Shown: positions 30,477-37,861, counted from the stretch's first letter. The stretch is 37,861 nucleotides of DNA from JBEKJU01 sp050011095 (GCA_050011095.1 JBEKJU010000028.1:1-37861); one strand, 5' to 3'. A program made the numbers and translations. Notes: generated by a model not told the origin, from the letters alone.

Positions 30477-31289
30477 TCATTCCGGCCCGCCAGTGAAGCT
30501 CGGATGTTGTTTAGCAGAGTTATAGAACCTGGCGGTATTCTCTCGCAGCCGCTTTATCTTGTCTGTGTCACCAGGAAAACATTTCGCCCAGTCGGGCAAT
30601 GGCCCTGGTCCCGCGCTAGAGGAACCACCCGCATGGATTGTTACAGTATACGGACCAAGCGAGTCTACGGGCCAGTTCACGACCAATAGTTCTTTCTCTG
30701 TTATCTCTTGCGTCGTCTTCTCGCAGATTTCAACGTTCCACTTCCTCAACCAACGATGCGCCGTGACGTCCCCTGCTTGAACGATGGCGCTTTGACAGAG
30801 AGCCACACCGGCCCACTGCTGCTCTCCCTCCAGTTTATGTGCCTCCAGAAAAGGCTTCCCCAGAAGAATCCGAGGATTTTGATGAACGAGATACTGGCCG
30901 TAGGCGATGGCGCCACGAACCGGTATGCCAAGGCAGACGGACTTTGCGACAAACAGAGAACACGCATAAGCCATTGACTCGATAACCTGAGCCGGAGAAC
31001 TGAGGGGACCTTCGGGGCTTAACGGAAGGTAGAGCAGGACCGTGTCCGCATATTGGTGCCACTGCACAGCGGGGCGACTGTCTAATCGATCGAGATCCAA
31101 ATTCACTTGGAGTTTTGCGAGCTTCGCGGCATGCATCAACGGTGTCACTAGTTCATCAAGAGCCTCACGCGGGGTCATCTTTTCGGCTCGATGCACGAAT
31201 CCCATCAAGTCGAGAACGGCAACCGCTCCTACAAATTCTTCGTCTTTGAATTCCCGCGCTGGGGTTATTCCCGCGAAACACGCCTTCAT
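30477..31289 (-). CDS. class III nucleotidyl cyclase-like protein, unassigned function
   Basis: A 270-residue soluble protein. AVAVLDLMGFVHR (Asp27) and QWHQYADTVLLYLPL (Asp82) look like the two metal-binding Asp strands of the class III cyclase fold. RGAIAYGQYLV and ILLGKPFLEAHKLEGEQQWAGVAL resemble the following strand and helix, as in cyclase sequences such as RGAIxxGE...GxAVxxAxxL. It is not a close match to known adenylate cyclases and I cannot say that it makes a cyclic nucleotide. Its ATG overlaps the stop of the UPF0251 gene as ATGA, so the two are translationally coupled. Proximity to a restriction system makes a defence role possible but unproven. Confidence 0.6.
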   Translation of the reverse strand: MKACFAGITPAREFKDEEFVGAVAVLDLMGFVHRAEKMTPREALDELVTPLMHAAKLAKLQVNLDLDRLDSRPAVQWHQYADTVLLYLPLSPEGPLSSPAQVIESMAYACSLFVAKSVCLGIPVRGAIAYGQYLVHQNPRILLGKPFLEAHKLEGEQQWAGVALCQSAIVQAGDVTAHRWLRKWNVEICEKTTQEITEKELLVVNWPVDSLGPYTVTIHAGGSSSAGPGPLPDWAKCFPGDTDKIKRLRENTARFYNSAKQHPSFTGGPE

Positions 31290-31588
31290 TCCTTGTCGCC
31301 CTTTTGGCCTTCCTCCGTTTCTATCCTGAGCGCCTTTCCCCGGATCAGGGCTTCGGCCACCTTTCGCCTGGCCCCGCTGACGATGCGGCCGAAGGTGGCT
31401 CTGGAGACCTTCATCTCGCGGGCCGCCTCCTCATGATACCGCCCTTCTAGGTCGGCCAGCCTGAGGGCCTCCACCTCGTCGAGGTTCAAAAAGACCTCCT
31501 TCAGCTCCGCGAGGCGGATGCCCCGTGGCTTGAAATATGACGCATCCGGACGGCAGTTGACGCATCGCGACTTTTTTGGTCTTGACAT
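31286..31588 (-). CDS. UPF0251 (DUF134) family DNA-binding protein
   Basis: A 100-residue protein. MSRPKKSRCVNCRPDASYFKPRGI is the typical UPF0251 start with a Cys-x2-Cys pair (Cys9, Cys12). A sigma-70 region 4-like HTH follows (LDEVEALRLADLEGRYHEEAAREMKVSRATFGRIVSGARRKVAEAL, about 37-82). Members are small regulators common in anaerobes. I chose the ATG at 31588 because it gives the conserved N-terminus. The longer frame from 31624 would read across the promoter. Its stop overlaps the start of the cyclase-like gene. Confidence 0.9.
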   Translation of the reverse strand: MSRPKKSRCVNCRPDASYFKPRGIRLAELKEVFLNLDEVEALRLADLEGRYHEEAAREMKVSRATFGRIVSGARRKVAEALIRGKALRIETEEGQKGDKE

Positions 31589-31594
31589 ACGATT

Positions 31595-31624
31595 ATTGTA
31601 AGCATATGCTCGGAAAGGTGTCAA
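31595..31624 (-). promoter_or_regulatory. promoter of the UPF0251-cyclase-like pair
   Basis: Read on the minus strand: TTGACA (31624-31619), an 18-bp spacer and TACAAT (31600-31595). The start point would fall at or within a base or two of the ATG at 31588, so the mRNA is predicted to be leaderless. GCATATGC at 31602-31609 is a perfect 8-bp palindrome within the spacer and could be a binding half-site pair. Confidence 0.6.
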
Positions 31625-31753
31625 GAAGAAGTCGGGGACGTGAAGGGGCGTACTATTCCGGGCGAGGCCATTGCAACGCGGGGGGGCGGGGATTTAAATG
31701 ATGGTAAGGGTCTTGGCCGTGCCTCATGACCGGCTGAATCTCCGGGTGGATAG

Positions 31754-32581
31754 ATGACGCTCAATATGTTTTCCCTCCTTCTGATTTCCATCCCTGTCGG
31801 CCTGGTCGGCTCCCTCACGGGGTTGGGGGGCGCTAGCATACTCATTCCTATCATGGTGCTTTTCGGCATTCCCGTGAAAGAAGCCATCGCGTCGGCTATG
31901 GTGAGCATCATCGCGACTTCGAGCGGTTCGGCAGCGGCATACGTGAGGGAGCGGATAGCGAATGTGAAGATCGCCATGTACCTTGAAATGTTCACGAGCG
32001 TAGGGGCCATCATAGGGGCCACCATCACGACCCTGATCGCCCCCGTTTACCTCTATTTTTTCTTCGCGGCCTTCCTCATGACGTCTTTCCTGAGGCTGGG
32101 GGGCCGGGCGAAGCCGGACCTTTTAGCCCGGCAGTCGAAGCTCTCGAAATGGCTTCAACTGGAGGGGAGCTACTTCGATGAGGCAAAAAAGGAGGTCGTC
32201 GTCTATAAGGCCGATCACCCCCTGCTCGGAGGGCTCGGCATGCTGGTGGCCGGACTCGCGGCAGGGATGCTCGGCATCGGGGCAGGGGCCTTCAAGGTGA
32301 CCGTGCAGGAGAATATCCTGAAACTGCCGGCAAAGGTGTCGAGCACGACGAGTAACTTTATAGTGGGTATGACCGCCCTTGCCGGCACGAGTGTCTATCT
32401 CTTCAGTGGGTATCTCAACCTGAGCCTCATGGCGCCCATGGCGATAGGGACGACCCTGGGGGCCGTCGCGGGAGGAAGGGTGCTCAACAGGCTCGGTGAC
32501 CGGATGCTGCGGGTGCTTTTTTTCTTCGTGGTCGTCATGCTCATTATCCAGATGCTTTATAAGGGGGTGTCCTCGTGGTAA
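31754..32581 (+). CDS. TauE/SafE family sulfite or anion exporter
   Basis: A 275-residue membrane protein of about eight helices in two repeats. Each repeat starts with a family motif: GLVGSLTGLGGASILIPIMVLFGIPVKEAIASAMVSIIATSS (about 16-57) and GLAAGMLGIGAGAFKVTVQENILKLPAKVSSTTSNFIVGMTA (about 167-208). TauE/SafE proteins export sulfite, sulfoacetate or similar organosulfur anions. A soluble loop (FDEAKKEVVVYKADHPL) separates the halves. It overlaps the following DUF1634 gene by 7 bp; this pair is a recurring arrangement, so they probably form one complex. Confidence 0.9.
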   Translation: MTLNMFSLLLISIPVGLVGSLTGLGGASILIPIMVLFGIPVKEAIASAMVSIIATSSGSAAAYVRERIANVKIAMYLEMFTSVGAIIGATITTLIAPVYLYFFFAAFLMTSFLRLGGRAKPDLLARQSKLSKWLQLEGSYFDEAKKEVVVYKADHPLLGGLGMLVAGLAAGMLGIGAGAFKVTVQENILKLPAKVSSTTSNFIVGMTALAGTSVYLFSGYLNLSLMAPMAIGTTLGAVAGGRVLNRLGDRMLRVLFFFVVVMLIIQMLYKGVSSW

Positions 32582-32967
32582 GCCCGCGCGGCCTGGGCAG
32601 CGGCGAAGGGAGGCTTGAGACAATGATCAGCCGGGTCCTCATAACCGGCGTCGCTCTGAGCCTTGTCCTCGAAGCCGCCGGTCTTTTCCTTCTTTACCGT
32701 TCATGGGGCGGCCTCGCTATCTCCCATGATAACCGGGTGATCCTCCGGGCCCCGAGTTTCTTCATCTTCCTCGGGCAACTCGCTTCGGCATCGTTTTCCG
32801 GTTGGCCTCTCAGATTGATTACCCTCGGCTTGATGATACTCATCCTCACCCCATATGTGAGGACCCTGCTTTCGGTCGTTTACTTTGCCTCCGAGAGAAA
32901 CCTCACATACCTGGCTGTTACGCTTTTTGTCCTCCTGGTCCTCACCGCAAGCCTGCTTATACACTGA
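32575..32967 (+). CDS. DUF1634 membrane protein
   Basis: A 130-residue protein with three hydrophobic helices (VLITGVALSLVLEAAGLFLLY, LRLITLGLMILILTPYVRTLLSVVYF, YLAVTLFVLLVLTASLL). This matches the DUF1634 family, which is usually encoded directly after a TauE/SafE gene. The frame starts at a GTG that overlaps the end of the previous gene, implying translational coupling. An ATG at 32623 with GGAGG upstream is an alternative start. The function is unknown, perhaps as an accessory subunit. Confidence 0.85.
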   Translation: MVSPRGLGSGEGRLETMISRVLITGVALSLVLEAAGLFLLYRSWGGLAISHDNRVILRAPSFFIFLGQLASASFSGWPLRLITLGLMILILTPYVRTLLSVVYFASERNLTYLAVTLFVLLVLTASLLIH

Positions 32968-33052
32968 TCGCGGGCACATCGCGCACGGGATGTGATAATC
33001 GTCCAAGTCTTTCCCGACCCCCGTGATGTCCCGTCCCCGGCCCTGCCGCCAC

Positions 33053-33523
33053 CTATCTGTCACACCTGCCCGGAGGCCCGCCCCCACACGTAGATCCGTC
33101 GAACCACGTTGCGCCCGTCAGGTTTGCGCCCGTCAGGATCACACCTTCCCTGTTCGCCCGTGTCAGGTTCGCCCCCGAGAGGTTCGCTCCCTCAAAGTTC
33201 GCGCCGGCCAGGTTCGCGCTCGTCAGGTTCGCGCGGCTGAGGTTTGCCGACCCAAGGTTCGCGCTCGTCAGGTTCGCGCCGGCCAGGTTCGCCCCCCTCA
33301 AATCCGCCCCCGTCAGGTTCGCGCCAGCCAGGTTCGCACGGGGCAGAGACGTATTCGAGAGGTTTGCGCGGGCCAATGATGCCCGCGATAGGTTGCAGCT
33401 TGCGCCGGCGCTCTCTTCCATCGGCGTCGCCGCATTCCGATCGAATGTCCACCCCGCGGTTATCCCTAGGAGAACCGCGATGGCGACCGCCAAACCTCGC
33501 ACCCATAACACCTTATCCGCCAT
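33053..33523 (-). CDS. exported pentapeptide-repeat protein
   Basis: A 156-residue protein. The N-terminus MADKVLWVRGLAVAIAVLLGITAGW is a signal peptide or membrane anchor. About 15 consecutive A(N/D)LxxAN-type pentapeptides follow (from about residue 46 to 140), which form a right-handed quadrilateral beta helix. The C-terminal tail TWFDGSTCGGG...GRC contains two Cys that may form a disulfide cap. I chose the ATG at 33523 because GAGGAGG stands before it, rather than the longer frame from 33631. The GC-rich repeat DNA gives long false frames on the other strand. The role is unknown. Confidence 0.88.
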   Translation of the reverse strand: MADKVLWVRGLAVAIAVLLGITAGWTFDRNAATPMEESAGASCNLSRASLARANLSNTSLPRANLAGANLTGADLRGANLAGANLTSANLGSANLSRANLTSANLAGANFEGANLSGANLTRANREGVILTGANLTGATWFDGSTCGGGPPGRCDR

Positions 33524-33809
33524 GTCTCGCCTCCTCGTTCTTCTTCTCCCCTCGCTGTCAGGCGGCCTTGCGACCGGAACCGGCATCTTTCGTAAGCCGG
33601 CCGCCTTACGCACGGTCGCGCGGCGTGCCACCTATCCCGTTTATAACACTTTTTTGTGCATCATGCAAAGGCGGACGCCCGTTCTCCCGAGCGCTCTTGC
33701 AGGGTGGCGCCGGGTGTATTAGCTTAAAACTATACAGAACATGACGCCAAGGAAGACGCATGCCCCGGGGAAGATAACGGGGAGACGAAAAGACGGATCA
33801 GGAGGCATC

Positions 33810-34031
33810 ATGAAAGACGAAAAGGGCGTGAACAGAGAGGGCCGTGGCCGCTTCCGTGCTGAAAGGCGGACGGCGCGAAGGGAGCCGGCGGGGAAGGAGG
33901 TAGAATTTACCCCCTTTGAGGTCGAAATGCTGAACGGTATGATCATCTCCTCGAAAGGCGGCCTGAGCCGGCCGCAGCCGGCCGGATCGGCTTATCCGGT
34001 GCGTCCCGGTCGGGGAAGCGAGGTGGAATAG
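33810..34031 (+). CDS. small basic protein, unknown
   Basis: A 73-residue open frame whose ATG is preceded by AGGAGG with five-base spacing. The N-terminal third is Arg/Lys-rich and probably disordered (NREGRGRFRAERRTARREPAGKE). A short hydrophobic-amphipathic segment VEFTPFEVEMLNGMIISSK (about 31-49) follows, then a Pro/Gly-rich tail. I do not recognise it. The strong start signal is the main reason to call it. Confidence 0.5.
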   Translation: MKDEKGVNREGRGRFRAERRTARREPAGKEVEFTPFEVEMLNGMIISSKGGLSRPQPAGSAYPVRPGRGSEVE

Positions 34032-34124
34032 TTGTCCGGTTCGGTCCCGGTAGGCTGAACCGCTCTTCCGGAAGAACGGCGCGACGAGGGGTCGTGCGTA
34101 CGTCACATAGCTTAAGGAGGTCTT

Positions 34125-34343
34125 ATGGACGGAAAAGTGTACAAGATCATCGAGTTGGTGGGCACGAGCCCGACATCCTGGGAAGACGCGGCGAAAACAG
34201 CGATCGAGACCGCGGCCAAGACCCTGGAGGATCTCCGGGTTGCAGAGGTCGTCAGACAGGACGTGACCGTCGAGAATGGCAAGGTGACGGGCTATCGCGT
34301 CAGGGTCAATTTATCGTTCAAGTTCCATGCCGATCAGCCTTAA
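34125..34343 (+). CDS. dodecin, flavin-binding dodecamer
   Basis: A 72-residue protein matching dodecin across its length: VYKIIELVGTSPTSWEDAAKTAIETAAKTLEDLRVAEVVRQDVTVENGKVTGYRVRVNLSFKF. Dodecins form hollow 12-mers that store or buffer FMN/FAD or riboflavin derivatives. The usual Trp that stacks on the flavin (SWEDA) is at residue 19. AAGGAGG precedes the ATG. It fits an organism rich in flavoproteins, but no flavin-biosynthesis gene is adjacent. Confidence 0.93.
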   Translation: MDGKVYKIIELVGTSPTSWEDAAKTAIETAAKTLEDLRVAEVVRQDVTVENGKVTGYRVRVNLSFKFHADQP

Positions 34344-34361
34344 GGGCTCGGAAGGAAATAA

Positions 34362-34469
34362 ATGAGTCAGATGGCGAAGGATTTTTGGCCGATCGGCGAG
34401 GCGCGGAAAGGCCAAATGTACTGGATGTACATGACCTTTTCGCAACGAAGCGGGCGGACACGGTTGTAG
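34362..34469 (+). CDS. possible 35-residue small protein
   Basis: An ATG 18 bp after the dodecin stop is preceded by GGAAGGA with good spacing. The frame reads MSQMAKDFWPIGEARKGQMYW and continues MYMTFSQRSGRTRL. The composition is protein-like, with Trp and Met residues, but no family is recognised. It could be translated from the dodecin mRNA, or it could be chance. Confidence 0.35.
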   Translation: MSQMAKDFWPIGEARKGQMYWMYMTFSQRSGRTRL

Positions 34470-34556
34470 GGGGCGGCATGGCGAGAAGGGCGTCTGGTCT
34501 GGCAGGGCGGCCGGCGGCTCGGGAGAAGCCCGGCCAGGAAAGAAGGGGGAGGCGCT

Positions 34557-35600
34557 TCACGCCGACTCGCCCTGGAGGGCGCGCCTTACCGAATGTTTGA
34601 GCCCCTCGACCTTCGACTGCACGAGGTCCCTTGCCTCCGCGGCCTGGACGAATCCCTTGAACTGGTTGAAACCCAGGGCGTTGAAATAGACCTTTTTTTC
34701 GATGAGCTTCGAATTGACGCTCCGGTAGGAGTGGTAGCTAGGCTGGTTCCCCTTGTCGAGCTCGGCGAGGACGTCGATGAGGACCTCTAGTGCCCGCTGC
34801 AGCGGTCCCTGTCTCTTCAGGACCTTTTGAACGGGGTAGACGAGCGATTCGGCGCCCTTGCCCTCGATCGTGACAAAGCCCGCCTTGACGGCCGAGCTAA
34901 CGAAATCGCTCCAGTGTGAAAAATTCAGCTTTTTCTCGTTGAAATTGGGGTTGAGCATCTTCATCCTGATCTTCACCGACCCGATGCCGGGGTTGATCTT
35001 CTTTTTCAGCATCATGTCGGCCGCCTCCGCGAGGACCTGGAACCAGTCCTCGACAACCATGGACGACTGAGGGGCGGGGGCGGCACCGCTCTTTGCCTGG
35101 GCCGCCTTCTCTTCCGCCGTGGGCGGCGCCGGCTTGTCGGTAGCCTCTTCATCGTTGCCCCCCGGCATCAGTTCCCGGTAATCGACATAGCTGTCGGCAA
35201 TGGCGAGAAGGTCTTCGGAGGCGTTCTGCGTATTGCACACTATATGGACGATCTTGCCGGCCCTTCTCAGGGCGAGCACGAGAAAACGAAAATCGCTGTC
35301 CCCGGTGACAAGTATGAAGGTGTCTATATGATCGTGGATGCGGAGGATTTCCAGGGTATCGGAGACGAGGACCATATCCGAGCTGTTTTTGCGCCCCTTC
35401 GGGATGTGGACCAGGTAGAAATAACGGCGCGTGAGCGAGGGGGCGAGCTTCGAAAAGATCGTATTGGTCCAGTTTCCGTACGCCCTGGCCGTCACCACGC
35501 GGCCCTTCGACTCCGCGTGCTCGATGAGTCCTTCGAGGAAAAGCGAATCGGCGCCGGGGTTGACGTTTTCAAGGTCCCACAGGACTGCGACGTTGCTCAT
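34557..35600 (-). CDS. NYN-domain (PIN-like) putative nuclease with OST-HTH region
   Basis: A 347-residue protein. The N-terminal NYN domain (about 1-145) has acidic residues in the expected places: Asp9 (VLWDLENV), Asp75 and Asp81 (SSDMVLVSDTLE), Asp101 and Asp103 (VTGDSDF). These form the Mg-dependent RNase site of the family. A Pro/Ala-rich linker follows (about 148-180). The C-terminal part contains a winged OST-HTH/LOTUS-like segment (GSVKIRMKMLNPNFNEKKLNFSHWSDFVSSAVKAGFVTIEG, about 200-240), usual for RNA binding. It probably cleaves or binds RNA; the target is unknown. Confidence 0.88.
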   Translation of the reverse strand: MSNVAVLWDLENVNPGADSLFLEGLIEHAESKGRVVTARAYGNWTNTIFSKLAPSLTRRYFYLVHIPKGRKNSSDMVLVSDTLEILRIHDHIDTFILVTGDSDFRFLVLALRRAGKIVHIVCNTQNASEDLLAIADSYVDYRELMPGGNDEEATDKPAPPTAEEKAAQAKSGAAPAPQSSMVVEDWFQVLAEAADMMLKKKINPGIGSVKIRMKMLNPNFNEKKLNFSHWSDFVSSAVKAGFVTIEGKGAESLVYPVQKVLKRQGPLQRALEVLIDVLAELDKGNQPSYHSYRSVNSKLIEKKVYFNALGFNQFKGFVQAAEARDLVQSKVEGLKHSVRRALQGESA

Positions 35601-35660
35601 GCCAAATAGTATACAGGTTTATGCAGAGACGCGCAAGCATGCGAGGCCGGAAAAAAGGCG

Positions 35661-37040
35661 CTATCCGCCGGAAGAGGTCTCTTCTGCCGCAAGTCTTCCG
35701 GCCGCGTAGTGCAGGGCCTCCCCTTTTTCCATTATCTCGCCCGCGATCTGCTTCTCCCGTATCTCCTCCAGCACCTGTCCGAGGGCGGGGCCCTGCCCGA
35801 AGCCGAGGGCGAGGAGATCGTGCCCGGTGACGATCCGGGCAAGGGGCTCGCTTTTCCACTCGTCATAGGCGCGAAGCAACTCCCGGCACCGGTCCAGAAC
35901 CAGCGCGGTCGATTCATTATCCCTTCCATGGGAACTCCCATAGAGATCGAGGAGGGTGAGAAAAATGAGCGCGGGCGTGAGGTGCTCCATTTTGTAGACG
36001 ATCCTCCTCGTTGCCTTTTCCGTGGCCTCCCGGTTGCTGATGAGGAAGATGCGCATATGGTTTTCGATGAGGCTGAGGATGCTTTTCATGTCGGAGGCGC
36101 TGAACCTGAGCCGATCCATGACGAGGGCCGCCATTTCCCGCGAAAGCCGCTCATGGTAAAAGAAGTGGACGCGCCCCTTCTCTTCGTCGTAGGAGAAGGT
36201 CCCGGCCTTGCCCAGATCGTGCAGGAGCAGGGCGTAGCCCGCATGCCTCGTCTCCCTTTCCGTGAAGGGGTGGAACCTCTTGATCCTTCCCATGTACCTG
36301 AAGCCCCCTATCGTGTGGCCGAGGGCCTGGGGTTCGAGACCCCTTTCCCGATCCATCTCGCCAAGGGCCGTAAGCTCGGGGACGATCTCAAAAAGGAGGC
36401 CCGTCTCCTCCATGGCCTTGATCCCCTTGTAGGGGTTCTTCGCGACCATGATCAAATCCAGCTCGTACCTGATCCTCTCCACGGCCGTCCGGTGGACGAG
36501 CCCTCTCTCCGACTCCATGGCCCTTGTGAGCGCGGGGTCGAGGGTGAAGCCGCTCAAGGCCGAAAGATGCCTGACCGCCTTCACCATCCTCAGGGGGTCG
36601 GCCCTGAGCGACCCCTCGGCCGGACATCGGATGAGCCGGGCCTCGATGTCCTCGAAGCCGCCGAAGGGGTCCGCGATCAGGCCGTCCTCGATGGAGTAGG
36701 CCATGGCGTTGATGGTGAAGTCCCGCCTGAGGAGGTCCTCCTCTATGCCCCCCTTTAGCAGGGTGACGTCGATTACGGTGTCCGCGGCCACGATGCGGTG
36801 CGTCTGGATAGGTTTTTTTCCGAGCAGGAAGCTGGATGCCCCGAATATCTCTTCCAGCCGGGACAGGTCCTCGACGCGGCTGAGCGCAAGGTCATAATCG
36901 TTCGGGGTGTGACCCAGGGCGCACTCCCTCAAGGCGCCGCCCACGAGGAAAACGGGACCGGCAAAGGCATGATGCCTGATCCTCCTTATGACGTCGAGCC
37001 TTTCGAGTCTCTTTTTAACCCGGTCGGGAGCAAGACGCAC
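35661..37040 (-). CDS. tRNA nucleotidyltransferase / poly(A) polymerase family protein with HD domain
   Basis: A 459-residue class II nucleotidyltransferase. The N-terminal domain has GGALRECALGHTPNDYDLAL, with the G-G...D-x-D catalytic signature (residues about 37-52). The RRDFTINAMAY motif and ADPFGGFEDIEARLIRCP follow, then RADPLRMVKAVR (the tRNA/ATP-binding block). A C-terminal HD-type phosphohydrolase part is marked by LLHDLGKAGTFS (about 268-279). This fits CCA-adding enzymes or their poly(A)-polymerase relatives; which activity cannot be told from sequence alone. The start is GTG, three bases after the stop of the upstream PhoU-like gene, with GAAGG before it. Confidence 0.92.
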   Translation of the reverse strand: MRLAPDRVKKRLERLDVIRRIRHHAFAGPVFLVGGALRECALGHTPNDYDLALSRVEDLSRLEEIFGASSFLLGKKPIQTHRIVAADTVIDVTLLKGGIEEDLLRRDFTINAMAYSIEDGLIADPFGGFEDIEARLIRCPAEGSLRADPLRMVKAVRHLSALSGFTLDPALTRAMESERGLVHRTAVERIRYELDLIMVAKNPYKGIKAMEETGLLFEIVPELTALGEMDRERGLEPQALGHTIGGFRYMGRIKRFHPFTERETRHAGYALLLHDLGKAGTFSYDEEKGRVHFFYHERLSREMAALVMDRLRFSASDMKSILSLIENHMRIFLISNREATEKATRRIVYKMEHLTPALIFLTLLDLYGSSHGRDNESTALVLDRCRELLRAYDEWKSEPLARIVTGHDLLALGFGQGPALGQVLEEIREKQIAGEIMEKGEALHYAAGRLAAEETSSGG

Positions 37041-37043
37041 GTT

Positions 37044-37628
37044 TCAGACCTTCTCGACGAGGGAAGCTAAATCGGAGGCGATCCGCTTCAGCGAGTGCAT
37101 GATGTCGAGGTAGAAGAAGGAGGCCTTGGGCGTGCAGACGCCGGTGATGATGCGCTGCTCGTGCTCCAGGCCGCACTCCTCCTCCCTTTCGAGGACAGTC
37201 CGGGCCATGGAGAGGGCATACTCCCGGAAACGGGGATTTTTGGTGGTCACCACGTCGATGGTGTCCCTCCCGAGGTCTTTGACCAGCCCCATGATCTCGC
37301 TGATCTCGCTGAGGGCCTTGTCCGTGAAGGGGACACCCGTCTCCAGGATCACGCGCATCGCCTCAAGCAGGTCGTGGACCCCTATCCCGAGCCGCTGGAG
37401 CGAGGAGAGGAGGGTAAGCAGTTTCTCGTCACCTGGCGTTCTTTCCCTCTTCCTGGCCACCCCCTCAAAAAGGGGCAGGCCCTCTTTGAGACCGGCGGTG
37501 AAGGCCTTTTCCACCTGCATGAGCCGTCTTTTGTCTCGTGCAAAGAGAGACCGCCTGATCTCGTCGATGGTGCTGTCCAGGGGTTTGAGTATCTGGCCTA
37601 TCAGTTCGGCATATTCCTTTTCATCCAT
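37044..37628 (-). CDS. PhoU-like domain protein
   Basis: A 194-residue all-helical protein. Long amphipathic helices (LIGQILKPLDSTIDEIRRSLF, EKLLTLLSSLQRLGIGVHDLLEAMRVILE, ISEIMGLVKDLGRDTIDVVTTKN) are in the spacing of PhoU-like domains, which bind metal ions and often regulate phosphate or Na/Pi transporters. The C-terminal segment KASFFYLDIMHSLKRIASDLASLV matches the conserved final PhoU helix. I chose the ATG at 37628; the frame from 37661 has no ribosome-binding site. No phosphate transporter gene is visible. It is followed by the tRNA nucleotidyltransferase gene after three bases. Confidence 0.8.
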   Translation of the reverse strand: MDEKEYAELIGQILKPLDSTIDEIRRSLFARDKRRLMQVEKAFTAGLKEGLPLFEGVARKRERTPGDEKLLTLLSSLQRLGIGVHDLLEAMRVILETGVPFTDKALSEISEIMGLVKDLGRDTIDVVTTKNPRFREYALSMARTVLEREEECGLEHEQRIITGVCTPKASFFYLDIMHSLKRIASDLASLVEKV

Positions 37629-37759
37629 AATTTTCCGCACCCCCTTTTGCGGTTTCGCCATTTTTTGCGCGAAGCGCGCTCACGTCCCGTTTGCGGCCCT
37701 TTCATCATGTGCGCCCGCCCGGTCCGGTTGACAATCCCGCCTTAGTACTCCATTTCATA

Positions 37760-37775
37760 AATACGATGACGTATT
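37760..37775. promoter_or_regulatory. short inverted repeat upstream of the right-edge gene
   Basis: AATACG and CGTATT are perfect 6-bp arms around ATGA. It could be an operator or part of an IS end, in the AT-rich leader of the truncated gene at the edge. A TTGACA at 37728-37733 is upstream, but no matching -10 was found. Confidence 0.25.
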
Positions 37776-37837
37776 GTAATGACATTTCCACCTGCATCTG
37801 TTATCCTTGGCATATATTCTCCAGCGAGGAGGATTCG

Positions 37838-37861
37838 ATGCCAAGGAAGAGTCCGTTCCCA
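37838..37861 (+). CDS. 5' end of a gene cut by the window edge, possibly an IS630-type transposase
   Basis: An ATG preceded by GAGGAGG starts MPRKSPFP and then the window ends. The opening resembles IS630-family transposases (M-x-R-K-S-P-[FY]), but eight residues are a thin basis. The strong ribosome-binding site makes a real gene likely. Confidence 0.4.

Noticed and set aside
33023..33379. Plus-strand frame with a repeating RQVRAxxVR pattern
   Set aside because: It is the antisense image of the pentapeptide repeat gene; the regular pattern reflects the repeat codons.
33053..33523. Tandem repeats resembling a CRISPR array or satellite
   Set aside because: The 15-bp periodicity encodes A(N/D)LxxAN pentapeptides, with no spacers.
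35709..36758. A 349-codon plus-strand frame
   Set aside because: It is antisense to the tRNA nucleotidyltransferase family gene, whose catalytic motifs are intact.
1..37861. tRNA, rRNA, CRISPR arrays and riboswitches
   Set aside because: I looked for cloverleaf-type sequences with GTTCRANNC boxes, regular spaced repeats and known aptamer cores and found none that hold up by eye.

Overview
The window looks like part of the chromosome of a strictly anaerobic, aromatic-degrading deltaproteobacterium-like organism. Syntrophorhabdaceae or a related syntroph is my best guess, from gene content only. The main evidence is a benzoyl-CoA-pathway block (20694-24736: SDR, 6-hydroxycyclohexenecarbonyl-CoA dehydrogenase, 6-oxocyclohexenecarbonyl-CoA hydrolase, cyclohexadienecarbonyl-CoA hydratase) and a mercury-methylation pair hgcA/hgcB (5223-6652). 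The DNA is GC-rich except for the restriction-modification island and several AT-rich promoters.

Region 1 (1-9200) is a metal and thiol-redox neighbourhood. After a dispersed repeat (69-313) come a flavodoxin and a HAD phosphatase. A TetR regulator and a VKOR-type membrane oxidoreductase follow, each preceded by the same 18-bp palindrome. On the minus strand lies an apparent operon hgcA-hgcB-FAD/NAD(P)H disulfide oxidoreductase. Divergent from it are arsR and acr3; acr3 carries an in-frame TAG in place of an expected Trp codon. Downstream are a C_GCAxxG_C_C redox protein and a short gene whose only good ribosome-binding site leads into two in-frame TGA codons spaced as UxxU, followed by a SECIS-like hairpin. 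This is a candidate small selenoprotein.

Region 2 (9200-20600) is mixed: an exported unknown protein, a ChrA transporter, a thiolase-like protein with a DUF35 partner, a protoglobin-coupled kinase lacking the usual phospho-accepting His, a PHP phosphoesterase fused to an APH-type kinase domain, and two glycosyltransferases. Two stretches (9193-9663 and 10849-11623) contain no gene I can support.

Region 3 (20600-27420) starts with a near-consensus promoter (TTGACA-17-TAGAAT) and encodes the lower benzoyl-CoA pathway. A strong terminator separates the hydrolase gene from the hydratase gene, which is followed by an M24 peptidase and radA. A second, inverted copy of the dispersed repeat lies just after radA.

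Region 4 (27420-31600) has an Rrf2 regulator, a compact type II restriction-modification system (endonuclease, XRE controller, divergent D12-class adenine methylase), and a class III cyclase-like protein whose start overlaps the stop of a UPF0251 regulator. The RM genes are bracketed by a 9-bp direct repeat.

Region 5 (31600-37861) has TauE/SafE and DUF1634 membrane proteins, an exported pentapeptide-repeat protein, two small ORFs around a dodecin gene, a NYN-domain protein, a tRNA nucleotidyltransferase family protein, a PhoU-like protein, and the first codons of what may be a transposase at the right edge. No tRNA, rRNA or CRISPR array was seen.
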